Source: Tipula vernalis
Lineage: Eukaryota > Arthropoda > Insecta > Diptera > Tipulidae
Direction of reading: 5' to 3'
DNA: 64,000 nt
NCBI GenBank assembly: GCA_958295665.1
Contig: OY282560.1
Span: 87,644,311 to 87,708,310 of the forward strand
A program made the translations under genes and the position numbers. Of this stretch, positions 53,158-63,999 are shown piece after piece. How positions within the stretch are numbered: position 1 is the first letter of the stretch; each line of letters starts with the position of its first letter. The notes below the pieces were generated by a model that saw nothing but the letters and a program-made list of their open reading frames with translations, ran no database searches and had not been told where the DNA came from.

Positions 53158-54409
53158 TATTAGTAGATAATTCACAATGAATAGACAAAGAAAGTTTAGC
53201 CAACAATTGTTTAGCCACTGCAGTAATAAACAACAAACAAACAAAAAAAAACACTTTAATTTGAAAGCTTATTCTGCTAGTTACAAGTAATCCAACAGAT
53301 GTCACTTTCATCACGAAAAATATTATTTCATTTTAATATTTATAACAACATTTTCAGAGAAGAGCATTTTTATTCTCTTCTACGAATAATTTATAACAAT
53401 TGTTATTATTTTTAGAGTATACTTATTAAAGCTTAATATTTTTTTAAATATTTATTAATATGTTCACATACACGTATAATATATAACATATTTGTTTAAA
53501 TATAAATAATGTATAATGAAATTTTATATATACATATTATATAAAAGACATATTTATAAATATATACATACATTCTACAAATAAAGACAAACTCAGCTAT
53601 ATACAACTTTCTAGGTACATATGTATTTGAAAAGATAATATTCTCCCGACGTCGCGACGCGCCCGATAAAAAAAAAGCAAATTTTCATTTATAACAACAT
53701 TTTATGTTTTTATATTTTAATTTTACAATAATAAAAAAAATTTCTCTCCGATTTTCCCAACATGGGATCTAACTTTTGTGTTAGTATACATATTAAGTAT
53801 ATGTATATAAATATTGAGTTCGTTTTTTTTTTTTTTGTTTGGTTTAGTTGTGATGAGAGTATATCATCGTAATTAGAAAATTTTATTACCACCAGATTTT
53901 CGCACTGTATACAAAACAATTTTCACACAGTCTATATTTGAAATATCACCCAAACATTTTTCGTTTGTTTGCAACAGAAATTTTGAAAATTGTACCGTTC
54001 TCTCTCGCTATGCTATTTACATAGGTATACAACAGTCGTATATATCTACATTGTGGTTAATTTTCATAAGTCAAGATTTTTCGATATAGTGTATATATAT
54101 ACATAGATGTATGTACGTATTTTTCCGCCGTCGTCGTTGTCGTCTACCACACAAAAATAAATGAGAATCTGTGAAAAATCTCACAAAAACAAAAAAAAAA
54201 TTATCGTACACATATATAAATTTTCATTTTTGAGATGAAAATTGATTAACAAAAAAAAACAAAAAAAATTTGCTTTATTTATAAAAAATATAAAAGAGAA
54301 AATCCCATACACAAAAATAAGCTCGTTGGAGTTTTCTTTTTGGTTCGATGTCGTCTCATGAATAAATACACAAAAAAAAAAAAAAAAACAAAAAACAAAA
54401 ACGGAAAAC
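53158..54409. other. AT-rich interval without genes
   Basis: Long A/T runs and TATA-like stretches, and CCGCCGTCGTCGTTGTCGTC near 54127. I see no coding frame. Composition changes gradually toward the promoter-like region; this may be upstream sequence of the candidate host gene. Confidence 0.5.
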
Positions 54410-54420
54410 TCAGTACATAC

Positions 54421-54455
54421 TCAGTAGACCGGGAGCATTCGTACGCAATTGACGT
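54421..54455 (+). promoter_or_regulatory. Candidate initiator/DPE core promoter
   Basis: TCAGTAG at 54421-54427 fits the insect initiator (TCAGTY-like), taking A at 54423 as +1. TGACGT at 54450-54455 falls exactly at +28 to +33 and fits the known range of downstream promoter elements. Another TCAGT lies 11 bases upstream (54410). There is no TATA box at -30. Position and motifs are seen; promoter activity is inferred. Confidence 0.35.
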
Positions 54456-55108
54456 CGTTTTTGTATTGTATAATAAAATTTAGAAGAAAAAATAAATAAA
54501 TATAAAAAATTTAATTAATTAATTAAATTATAATCAAATTTATAAATTTTTTGGTTTTTTAAATTATTAACGAAAAAAAAAATTGTTTTTTGGTGAAATT
54601 TTTATTTATATTTTTAAATTAGTTTTGTGTGTGCCAAATAAAAAAAAAAGGAAATTAAAACAAAAAAAATAAATTTGAAAAATATTTATTTTCTATTTCC
54701 ATTGTGGTTGTTGTTGTTAATTAAGATTTATTTTTTATCTCTAAAGAATTTCGTTAGTTTTGTGCAAATATATAAATTTATTTTATACATATTTGGTTTT
54801 TGGAATTTAAATTAAATTAAGCAAAAAAAAAAAATGTGTGTTAATTATTGGTGAATAAATTATAATTATTTATATCTAGTGAAATTAATTAATATATACA
54901 TAAAATATATAGTTTTGTTTGTTTTTGTGATTGGTGTCTAATTTATATATTACATATTTTAAAAATAAATGTGCAAATAATTTAAAGTGGATTAATTATA
55001 ATTATATATATATATATATATAAATATATACGTATAGATATATATTTTATTTTTAGTTAATTTTTGTTTTGTGGACCGAAAGTAAACAACTTAAAAAAAA
55101 AATCTAAA
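54423..55108 (+). other. Candidate 5' untranslated exon
   Basis: From the predicted start, about 690 bases of very AT-rich leader end at AAA followed by GTGAGTAAT, a strong splice donor at 55109. Many short upstream ATGs occur but no long frame. Long AT-rich leaders are common in insect regulatory genes. Without transcript data this is a hypothesis. Confidence 0.3.
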
Positions 55109-55279
55109 GTGAGTAATTTTGTGATTTTAATTGTTTTATTTTAAAAATTCGAGTTTATTTTTAAGTTAGTTGTTTTTTTTTTTTTTTGGGTGTCTTGACT
55201 ATTCGCGTCTTATAAAATTTTATTGTGTATCTAAATAAAAATTTATTATCCGCCTCCTCCCTTTCCCCGCCCTTTTCAG

Positions 55280-55392
55280 TGGATATAATAAGTATCTATA
55301 TTGGTTTACAGACAGACACGTCAAAAATTATTCAATTATGTTAAGTCAACCATTAGTACAATCCAACGTGTGCGGGCGGAGTAGCAAATTAG
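55280..55392 (+). CDS. Candidate first coding exon of a host gene
   Basis: A pyrimidine-rich acceptor (CCCTTTCCCCGCCCTTTTCAG, ending 55279) precedes the exon; a second acceptor TTTACAG ends at 55311. ATG at 55338 opens 18 codons (MLSQPLVQSNVCGRSSKL) and one base before donor GGTAAAAT at 55393. GC content rises locally. I do not recognise the protein. It could also be a chance combination; the ATG context (AATTATG) is weak. Confidence 0.3.
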
Positions 55393-56462
55393 GTAAAATA
55401 TTATTATTAATAAATATGTAAAGTATCAAAAATTGAAATTCATTATCCGATTTATTTGGAAATTATACTGATGGGTCTTGGGAAAAATACAAAAAATATA
55501 CGATATTACGATCAACCAAATTATTTTCTAACTGACTGACCTGACCTTTTACAAGAAATAATCATAAAAAAAAAAAAATGTTCACAAAAAATATTAAACC
55601 CTAAAACCTCATCTTCGAGAAAAGTTGATGAAAACGAAAAGATTGTGCTTTGTTTTTACTATAAAATATGTAAATTTTTTATTTTTTATTTTTGGTGTTT
55701 TGCTTTTTACCATTTTTATGAATAAATTGTTCTAGTATTTATGATGAAAGTCTCCCCTCCCCCCACACAAAAAAGAAAAATATACATTTCTTAGTTTTTC
55801 ACCAAGAAACAGTCTAAAACAATAAAAAAAAAAAACGCAATTCTATTGTTTTATTGAATTTTGTATTTCTATTCTGAAATTAGGAGGATTATGTGCGACA
55901 AAATTTTTAGTGTTTTGTACTGTGTTTTGTTATCATTTCATTAATAATATTTTTGAGCTTATAAAAAAAGCGACGGTGATATTTTTTTTTTAATATTGTT
56001 AAAAAAAAATGAAATTCATTTTCAATTATAGCTTGTTGTAGACTTTTCCATATGTAAAATATATAAAATACAATACATATATAAAACGGTGAAATTTTTT
56101 TATATTGTTTATACAATATTTTCCAAAACATAATTTAATTTAATTAAATTTGAGTAATTTTGTTTTTGCCATATCAAAAATAAAAATAAAAACTTTAATG
56201 GAATTCATATTAAAATCATTTTGATGTTTTTTTGCTGTTCATTACCTTATTATAACTACGTATACGTACACTTAGTACCGTTTGAGACTTCTGAGCGCCC
56301 TGTGCGCGATTTGTTGAACCGCCTCTTTTATTTTTAACAACGAAACTGAAATTTATTGCGATTTAGCCAAACAGGTATACTTACCAAAGTAACAATGAAA
56401 TTTTGATTAGCTTCGCTTGCAAAATTTTCTCACTTTATTGGTCACAGTGAACAGTTTCTGTG
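55393..56462. other. AT-rich interval, possible intron
   Basis: No coding frame and many homopolymers. If the exon at 55280-55392 is real, this is the start of a long intron into which the LINE at 56472 inserted in reverse direction. Confidence 0.4.
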
Positions 56463-56471
56463 ACCAAATAG

Positions 56472-56493
56472 TTTTTTTTTTTTTTTTTTTTTT
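56472..56493 (-). other. Poly(A) tail of the LINE
   Basis: Twenty-two Ts on the plus strand, i.e. a 22-base A tail. On the minus strand TTAAATAAAGG just before it is the probable polyadenylation signal. Confidence 0.88.
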
Positions 56494-56497
56494 CCTT

Positions 56498-57833
56498 TAT
56501 TTAATATTACAACTGATACTACCCAATTCCAAAGGTTTCTGCCTTTGAAGTCTTCTTACTGCATTGGTGGTATCCAACAAACTTCGTATGTCTGCATTTT
56601 GGTGCCGAGATATCCGCTGAATGTGTTTCTTCGCATGATTTTGTATTTCTTCACTTACATATTCCATGTTTAAGTCCCTATGGAGGTTATCATTTCTAAT
56701 GTACCTACCATGGTGCGTTTACAATGCCACGCAGCACTTTGTTTTGAAAACATTGAATCATTTGTACATTTGTCTTCTTGGTACAACCCCAAAGTTGAAT
56801 ACCGTAGGTCCATACTGGTTTAAGTATTTGCTGGTATAATAGCAATTTGTTATGTATTGTAAGCTCAGAGTTTCTACCTATTAGCCAATACATTTTCCTA
56901 TATTTAATGTTCAATTCTTCTTTTTTCTTTTTAACATGCTCTTTCCATCTAAGCTTGCAATCGAGAGTCATGCCGAGGTATTTGGCTGTATTTGCATTTG
57001 GAACCGGCCTTGAATTAAGTTTCACTGGAATCCAGTTAACTTTCTGGTTTGTGAAGTTTACGTGAACCGACTTTGCTTCGTTTAGGCTAATGCGCCATTT
57101 CTTGGTCCAACTACTCACTGTGTCGGTTGCTTTTTGAAGTTTGGTCGTTGCTTCTGATATACACTTTCCAGTAGCCAGAATAGCTGTACCGTCTGCAAAT
57201 GTTGCTATGGTGGCACCTTCTGTATTTGGCATATCTCTGGTGTACAGGATGTACAATATAGGACCCAGTACGCTACCCTGTGGTATGCCTGCTGATATTC
57301 TCTTTAGTTCAGAGTACTCTTGGTTATATTTTACACGGAAATGTCGGTCTGCGATATAAGATTTAAGAATTTGATAGAATTGCTTAGGTAGATCTCGATG
57401 CAATTTAAATTCAAGTCCTTGGTGCCGAACTTTGTCGAAAGCTTGTGCTACATCTAAGAAGATGTTGGAGCATATCTTCTTATTCTCAAGTGAGTCTTCG
57501 ATTATATCCGTTATTCTGTGAACTTGTTCTATCGTAGAGTGATTTTCTCTAAATCCAAATTGGTGTGGTGGAATCAAATTTCTCTCCTCTATTATTGGCT
57601 TGAGTCTCTTGAGCAGTAATTTTTCAAATAATTTTGAAATTACAGGAAGTAGTGAAATCGGTCTGTACGACTTTTTATCGTTCGCTGGTTTGCCTGGTTT
57701 GGGGATCATAATTACTTCAGCAACCTTCCATTGCCGTGGGACATATTTTAGTCTGAAGACAGCATTGATAATTTGAACCAATTTTCGTAGTCCCTTCTCG
57801 GGAATGGCTTTTACAACTTGTCCAGTAATTAAA
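56498..57833 (-). pseudogene. LINE ORF2, reverse transcriptase half
   Basis: Frame 57781-56705: WKVAEVIMIPKPGKPANDKK, SYRPISLLPVISKLFEKLLL, HQFGFRENHSTIEQVHRITD, FLDVAQAFDKVRHQGL and AGIPQGSVLGPILYILYTRD. The active site reads TFADGTAIL; the family norm is FADD, so the second catalytic Asp is Gly (codon complement at 57188-57190). Near 56715 a 4-base GGTA duplication follows APW and shifts the frame; the other frame continues with IRNDNLHRDLNMEYVSEEIQ to about 56500. It would copy LINE RNA at the nicked target, but this copy cannot. Confidence 0.9.
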
Positions 57834-59192
57834 TCATATCCTGGAGCTTTTTTTTGCGTTCAAATTACACTTGATCTCATTTTTTAATTCCTGTAATGTT
57901 ACACATCGAATATTATATTCATCAATTTTGCTAATTGTTATTATGTTTTCATCTGCTGTTTGTCTAGGTAACGGTTGAAAGGTGTCTTCCAAGTGAGCTG
58001 CAAATAAAATAGCTTTTTGCTTGTCGCTTTTGGCCCAGGTTCCTTCCCCATTTTTAATAGGTGGCACATGCATTTTAGTTCTTTTTAATCCCTTTGTTGC
58101 TTTCCAAAGAGAGTAATCAGTATCTTTATGTTCGGTGAGACCATTTAAGTACTTGTTAATAGTTTCATTCTTAATTTCTTTTATAAGTTGTTTTAGTTTA
58201 TTGCATAGAAAATTGAGGATTTTTTTGTTTTCCGGGGCGCGTGTCCTTTGCCAGGTTTTTCTTGCCTTCCGTTTCTCTCTAACTAACTCACTGACCTCAA
58301 TAGGATAATTTTGATTCCTACGGGATTCGGTGTGACTAGCAGGAGAACTTTCCCATGCTGCTTGTTGAATAGTACTGTTAAATACCTCTAGTTCGTCTTC
58401 CAACTGTACCGGTGTTTTAATCGGCACTCGTAGATTTATTTGCATTCCAATTAGTTCTTGGAATAGGTCCCAGTTAGTTCTATTATTTGTTAATTTAGGC
58501 AGGTTATCCTTATTAATTATCATTGTGCTGAGAGTCATGATAACAGGTGTATGATCGGAATATATCCCTTCGCTGTTTTCGATGGACATGTAATCCTCGA
58601 AGATCTCTTTCGTTAAATAAAAATCAATGAGATCTGGTATTTTATTTATATCAGCAGGCCAGTATGTTGGTTTACCTCCAGAGTGGAACTCGCAGTTATT
58701 TATTCGTCCGGCTTCGAATAGCTCTTTTCCTTTATGGGTTGTAAGTCTTGATCCCCAATAGGTGTTTTTTGCATTAAAGTCACCACCAATAATAAAATTG
58801 GATCCTAGTGATCTAAAGAGTCTATTATAATCTTCTTTATTTAGATTATAGCGTGGAGGGCAGTAGATAGAGGAAATACTGTATTCATTATTATTGTTAG
58901 TTTCAACTTTTATGGTTTTAACTTGCATATTTTCCTCTTCTATACTAGGTTCTTCATAGTGTTTGAGACTCTTTTTCACTATTACTGTTGATCCTCCTCT
59001 GGGTTTTCCTCCTGGGTGAACAGCATGGTAACATTCATAATCACGTATTTTAATAAATGATGTTTTTGTCAAATGGCTCTCCGATATAAGGCAGATATCA
59101 ATTTTTTCTAAATTTAGAAAAATTTCTAGCTCTGGAACATGTTGCGCTAGTCCATTCGCGTTCCAGGTGACAATTCTTAATGATCTGCTCAT
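57834..59192 (-). pseudogene. LINE ORF2, endonuclease half
   Basis: Starts MSRSLRIVTWNANGLAQHVP, the typical endonuclease/exonuclease/phosphatase start. It continues with ICLISESHLTK, GGDFNAKNTYWGSR and SEGIYSDHTPVIMTL, so the catalytic N, E, D-x-N and S-D-H positions are present. The frame breaks at an 8-A run (57848-57855) where seven A would keep it open into the RT half. It begins 1 base after the ORF1 stop. The enzyme would nick target DNA. Confidence 0.93.
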
Positions 59193-59193
59193 T

Positions 59194-60755
59194 TTAGTAT
59201 ATGAGGGCTGTTGCCTCGTTCAAGGTTTGATGCATATCTAGACGCTTATATAAAGCTTCTAGACCACGTTCTTGCTTTGCTAGCCTTATATTTATGGCTT
59301 CTATGCTTCGACAAATCCTTTCAAGGGGATTATCATTCGTAGCATTAGTTGATTGCTGTACAATTTGTGAATAACTTTTCCGCTCTGTACCAATACCTGG
59401 TGGTTTTGGCTCCGCTTGTGTTTTAGTTGGTTTCTCTTCTCTGGTAACCCTAGGGTTTTGAGGAAACTGATGCGTTTTGTTTCTTAGTCTTTGTAGTTCT
59501 TTGGCTACTTCACAGCCTCTATAATTTGCAGGATGATGCCCTTTACAGTTTATACATTTTGCAGGGGTGTTTCTACTTTCTGTACACTCTTTCGCGTTGT
59601 GTTTTCCAGCACATTTTACGCATCTTGGCTCCCGTCTGCAATATTTTTGCGTGTGATTGAAACCTTGGCATTTTTTGCATTGAGGTATTAGCCTCGTGTT
59701 TTTCTTAAGCGGTTCTATTTTAACCCTCATATTGAGAATTGCTTTGATGTTGAAGATGTTTTCAACTTTCTCTTTTTTGTTAAACGTAAGCATGAAGAGT
59801 GGAAGCCCCCTTTTTTTGACTTGATTGTTCTCACCTCTCTCTCGTTTTAGGATGTTTACTGCATCTTCTATTTGCAGATCTCTTGCCTTTAGGTCCTCAA
59901 TTATGTCCTCCTTCGTACACGTTGGATGAAGGCCTCTGGCCATAACCTTAATTGCGCGTTCGTTTTTATCTTCGTATGTGAACCATTCTTTACCTTCCGC
60001 ATTGAGCTTTGTTGCTAGAGCTCTATATGTATCGGAATCCGGTGTATTGATTTTCCACACGTTATTGTTTAGTGACATACTACTCTATATTCCTTAGCTG
60101 TCACTGATTTCATTAAAGATTGTATGCTAGCAAATTCTGTTATGCCGATTACATTAATTGGCGGAGGCGCCTTTTCTTTCGGTACAACCTTTTGTTGCCG
60201 ATTTTGTTGCTGTTACTGGTGAGCTCGTTTGGTATTAGTATCACCAGTTACTAATACATTAGCTTGCGAATGATCTCCAACTTCAGGCGAGAATTCTGCT
60301 TTTCGTTTTTTGGTAGGTCTTTTCTTCCTTTTCAGTACCCAATCTGTTTCTCTCATGAGATCCTCTTCATCAGTATGGAACTCATTGTTATAACTGGTGT
60401 GAGTACTTGTTTCATTATAACAAGTTAGCGGGTTTTCAGAAATCTCCATTGGTTTGGGCTTCTTCAATTCTTCATTTTCTTTTTTCAGCTTTTCAATTTC
60501 GCTTCTTAGTTGGGTTAAAAGTACCTCTACTTCACTGAGTTTTCGACAGAGTTCAGCGTTTTCGTCTTTCTGCTGATTTGCAGAGTTAGTATGATTGTTT
60601 GGTGATCTTAACAACATTGAACTTCTTTCGAATGGGTTTAGCAATGATTGGCTCACCCCAGAATCCATTGAGCCAGCCTCGTAAGAGGGTGGATTAGCCA
60701 ACTGGGTAGTTGGTTTACCACCTGGGGTATTGTTTCCTTTTTGCGTTGAACTCAT
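59194..60755 (-). pseudogene. LINE ORF1 (Gag-like), one nonsense and one frameshift
   Basis: The N-terminal piece (60755-60213) starts MSSTQKGNNTPGGKPTTQLA and has a coiled coil (LRSEIEKLKKENEELKK). A TAA at 60213 in a Gln-rich stretch stops it. The same frame continues to about 60080, and a shift leads into 60078-59194: WKINTPDSDTYRALATKL, the PRE_C2HC-type domain, then zinc knuckles CKKCQGFNHTQKYC, CVKCAGKHNAKEC and CINCKGHHPANYRGC. It would package LINE RNA. The three knuckles are intact. Confidence 0.9.
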
Positions 60756-60988
60756 TGCTTTAAAACTGGTTATGTATCAACTACCAACCTAACCAGTACA
60801 AGTTGGTAGTGGGTCATTGAAGAGAACATCATTTGCTATGTTCTCGGTAGTCGGTTATTCCGCCGTATCTCGGTCGCCAGAGCCTCGTTAGTTAATTAGC
60901 AGGAAGTACCACGTGCAGGTGAGGTTGGTATTTGGGCTAGTATATTAAGACCATCTAATCGACCATCAATCGGCGCCCCTTACCCCCT
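60756..60988 (-). other. LINE 5' UTR
   Basis: 233 bp between the ORF1 start and the 5' junction, starting on the minus strand with AGGGGGTAAGGGGCGCCGAT-like sequence. GC content is higher than the surroundings. It probably holds the internal promoter of the element. Confidence 0.75.
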
Positions 60989-60997
60989 ACCAAATAG

Positions 60998-61225
60998 TAA
61001 ATAGCTATTTATCATTATTCGTATGTCAGGAAAACTTTTTTGTTTTTTTTAACCAAAAATAGCAAAACCGTCATCTATAATATATAGGCTTAGGAATTTT
61101 AGGTTTCATGATAATTTCTATCATATTTGAATTGACATTTACCACACTTATAGTTTGACGATATCAAAGAAATGTTAACTTAAATATAATATAAATAGCA
61201 GTGCTTTTATGATAATATGGTTAGT
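60998..61225. other. Short host or repeat interval
   Basis: AT-rich, without features; it separates the LINE from the piggyBac end. Confidence 0.5.
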
Positions 61226-62290
61226 TTAACCCTTGTATATACGGAAGTTTCGTACACCTTCCCATGGATGAAAAGGTCTGTGTGGATCTTCATATGGTTT
61301 ATATGGAAATTATGTGGAAAAGTTATAAAAAACATCTTTTTTTATTTTTAACGATCGAAATTATTTCTTTTTTAATTTTTTTATTTTATTTTATTAATTT
61401 TTTTATAATTACATTTTTGTTTCACGTGTTTTGGTCATTATTTAGACATCTATGGCGCTTTTGAAATTGTCGGCTATGCTGTAAACATACAGGATCTGAG
61501 CACTTATAGCATGTGAATCGTGTTTTTCATGTACGATGATTGTTTTTTATATACGATGCCAATGCTGCAACATCTAACATGTTATAAAAAAAAGCCAATG
61601 GCCATCTCCTTGTCTGACGTTTACATGTGTATACTCTCCCAGCATTTGGTCCATTTTGTCAACGCCCCCTTTATGCCTATTGTAATACAAAATCGCCTGT
61701 GGTTTTTTAGCCTCGCCATCCACTTCAGTGTCATAATGAAGCGACGACAGCAAAATAACAGCCCGATTCTTTTTTGCAACATATGATACGATAGCGACAT
61801 TTTCGGAGAAACCAAACTCAGTTGAGAGCACTGGACGGGTTCGGTCTGGCAAAATCTCCTTTGGAATGTAGCTTTTATTTTTGCGGAGCGTTCCAACGAA
61901 AGCTAAGCCTGTGGTTCGGAGTTTTTCAACAGCATATAAAGAGGTCAAAAATTTGTCTGCTGCAATTGTTCTTCCACTCGATTTATACCTGCTAGAGAGT
62001 TCAAGCAGCACTTTTTCTCCTTGGTTCGAATCACGCTGTTGGTCAGATTCCTTTCCTTTCCTCCAAACTTTGATTCAGTATTTTGCTGGCTATACGGAAA
62101 TAGTTGTTCATCTACAGTAACTGCCTCGGCCGGTGAATATGCTGTTTTGAGGTTATTGTTCAACATAATCCATCTATCGCGTATGGCACCTGCTTTGTCA
62201 TTTTTTTGCCGCTCAGCGCGATTTCGAAAGTTGTCGAATCTGATAAAACGGCGTACACAGAGAGAAAAGTTTAGGAAATTTGTCTAAAAA
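61226..62290 (-). mobile_element. piggyBac-type element, truncated
   Basis: TTAA at 61226-61229 followed by CCCTTGTATATACGG is the target and tip of a piggyBac element. Its transposase 3' half follows on the minus strand up to about 62290, where recognisable coding stops abruptly. No matching second tip was found, so the 5' part is lost or replaced by the AT-rich block 62291-62857. Confidence 0.75.
61440..62290 (-). pseudogene. piggyBac transposase, C-terminal half
   Basis: Minus strand, from high to low: RFDNFRNRAERQKNDKAGAI, AYSPAEAVTVDEQLFPY with a catalytic Asp, then IAADKFLTSLYAVEKLRTTG (second Asp), FVGTLRKNKSYIPKEIL and KGGVDKMDQMLGEYTHVN (third Asp). It continues with FYNMLDVAALASYI in a shifted frame, and a C-terminal Cys-rich finger CYKCSDPVC (about 61505-61480). 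At least three frame breaks. It would cut and paste at TTAA. The N-terminal third is absent. Confidence 0.88.
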
Positions 62291-62857
62291 TGCGGATGAT
62301 TTGTCTAAAAATTGTCTTTAGTTGTTTAGCCTTCTATGATAGTTAGGTATTTTGACGAAAAGGGTTTTAGTTGATTATGCTACAATTAATTTTAGCTAAA
62401 TTATCTATATTATGTCAGTACTTTGGCTAAATATAATTTATATGATTTGACTAAATATATTAGAAATATATATATTTTTTATCTAAAAGATATTAGTTAA
62501 GTTGTTTATATATACAGCTGATGCATCTAATCATTTATATATAAATGATCGAAATTAAATTGAAATTTGACTAAAAGAATATAGATGCCTTAATTAAACA
62601 TTATAGCCATTTTCCAGCTTCGTGGATTAGATGAATTAACTATTTATAATTTAGATGTTATCCAAAATACAATAAAAAGTTCTATGTTAAAAACTTTATA
62701 CAAGATAAAAATTTGCATTTATTCAGTCAAAAAAAAAATCATTTTATTCCATATAATGTAGATACATATTATGTAACACAAAAAAAATTTAAAAAAACTG
62801 GTTGATGAGGCGTTATTGTACCATTTTTAGGGCCTGGTGAAAAATTATTTTTTTTCG
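62291..62857. other. AT-rich block with repeated CTAAA motifs and a palindrome
   Basis: No coding region. TTTGTCTAAAAAT-like motifs recur (62280-62320) with looser GACTAAAT copies to 62575. A perfect 20-bp palindrome centred on TATATA lies at 62530-62549. It could be an unrecognised non-coding insertion into the piggyBac element. Confidence 0.45.
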
Positions 62858-63999
62858 TTACTTTTCAGTGTTGCATAAAAGTGGGCTGAACAAATAATTT
62901 TTGGCTGGACCCAAAAAATGGTGCAACAGAGCCCGATTAGCCAAAAAAGTTAATGACTTGGGGTGAGCTTGGTTATTAGAGCACAATTTATTAATATCCG
63001 GATGTATTGGTGTTAGTTGGAGACGCATATCATTTTCTGCATCAAGTCGATTTCTGTGTTTGGTTTTCGCAGCGACATATATGGAAAAGTATTTCTCACA
63101 TAGGTAGGTTGTTACGAAAGGCATCAATTCTTTTACTGCGCGCTGGAAATTTCCGGATACTCTTCCATTATTTTTATCCAAAATGGGGTAATGCCAATCT
63201 GGCCGAATGTAGATTTTAATGCGGTGTCCGTATATATATATATCTATAAGTTGTTTTCTTTCTTTTATTGGCAATGTTTCCACATCACTGCACCCATTAA
63301 AAGGTTTTTTGACCCAACTTAAATTACTGCAAGTAGGAGGAAAATATTTCAAAAATGTCTTTTGTAATCCAGGGGGGGTCTATTACGAAATTTTTCGATT
63401 TCGGATTTTTACGATATCGAAAAAATTCGATACGCCGCGGATATACATATTATTATAAAATTTGGAAAATCGAATTTGTAATATTATTTATTATTATAAA
63501 TATTACAATATTATAAATAATATTTAATTTATTTAAAATTAAATAAATCATTTACAAAAACGTATTTTTCACAAAAACACAAAATACCATAAATTTTACA
63601 AAATCCGCCAACTAAATAGCAGTCGAATTTTGCCATGTGCGTTCAAAAAAATCCGATACGAATTTCCTTTTCTGTTTCATAATAGGACGAATTTTTTCGA
63701 TATCGTAAAAATCCAAAATCGAAAAATTTCATAATAGGCCCCCAAGTTAAATGTAGGTTCCAAAACATTATTTTTGACATTCTGGTCGAACGTGGTATAG
63801 TCGGTTGTCAAGAAATTGTTTAATAAAACAAAACATTCTGTATTATTTTTGGTGATCCATTCCTCCCAAAGCGTGAGCTTCGATTTTACATTAAAAATTG
63901 TAGTATTTGGCCTCTGAAGTGAAAGATTGACTTCGTTTAGGTGCGAAAATATATCGGCAAGGTACGCTAGATTTTAAGTTTTGTAGCCAATTCATGTTC
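62858..63999 (-). pseudogene. ZBED/SCAND3-like hAT transposase, C-terminal part, cut by the window end
   Basis: Minus strand. 63999-63746 reads, in a broken frame, YLADIFSHLNEVNLSLQRPN, LTLWEEWITKNN and NVKNNVLEPTFNL. After a MITE, 63352-62858 continues KYFPPTCSNLSWVKKPF, LPIKERKQLIDI, FVTTYLCEKYFSIYVAAKTK and HRNRLDAENDMRLQLTPIHP. The last is the hAT dimerisation region as in SCAND3 and ZBED5 proteins. The catalytic part lies beyond the window. Interrupted by an insertion and at least one frame change, so inactive. Confidence 0.82.
63372..63743. mobile_element. MITE inserted in the hAT remnant
   Basis: About 372 bp with inverted ends of about 55 bp: left GGGGGTCTATTACGAAATTT, right inverse GGGGGCCTATTATGAAATTT, both continuing through TTTTTACGATATCGAAAAAA. 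No coding frame. GGG(C/T)CTATTA tips are reminiscent of PIF/Harbinger-type MITEs. The 3-bp duplication could not be fixed because of the G run. Confidence 0.85.

Larger units (their letters stand above)
56472..60988 (-). mobile_element. Jockey-type LINE, full length, inactive
   Basis: 4,517 bp on the minus strand: 5' UTR, ORF1 with three zinc knuckles, ORF2 with endonuclease and RT, a short 3' UTR with AATAAA-like ATTAAATAAAGG and a 22-base poly(A). It is flanked by the 9-bp target duplication ACCAAATAG (56463-56471 and 60989-60997). Endonuclease type, ORF1 type and the absence of an RNase H place it near Jockey. ORF1 and ORF2 each carry frame breaks and the RT active site is mutated. Confidence 0.93.

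Noticed and set aside
53158..54409. Second promoter or TATA box candidates
   Set aside because: TATA-like strings are everywhere in this AT-rich sequence and none has a linked initiator or downstream exon.
61264..61464. 66-codon plus-strand hydrophobic frame
   Set aside because: It is a Phe/Leu/Ile-rich translation of T-rich sequence within the piggyBac 3' non-coding end; a membrane peptide is not supported.
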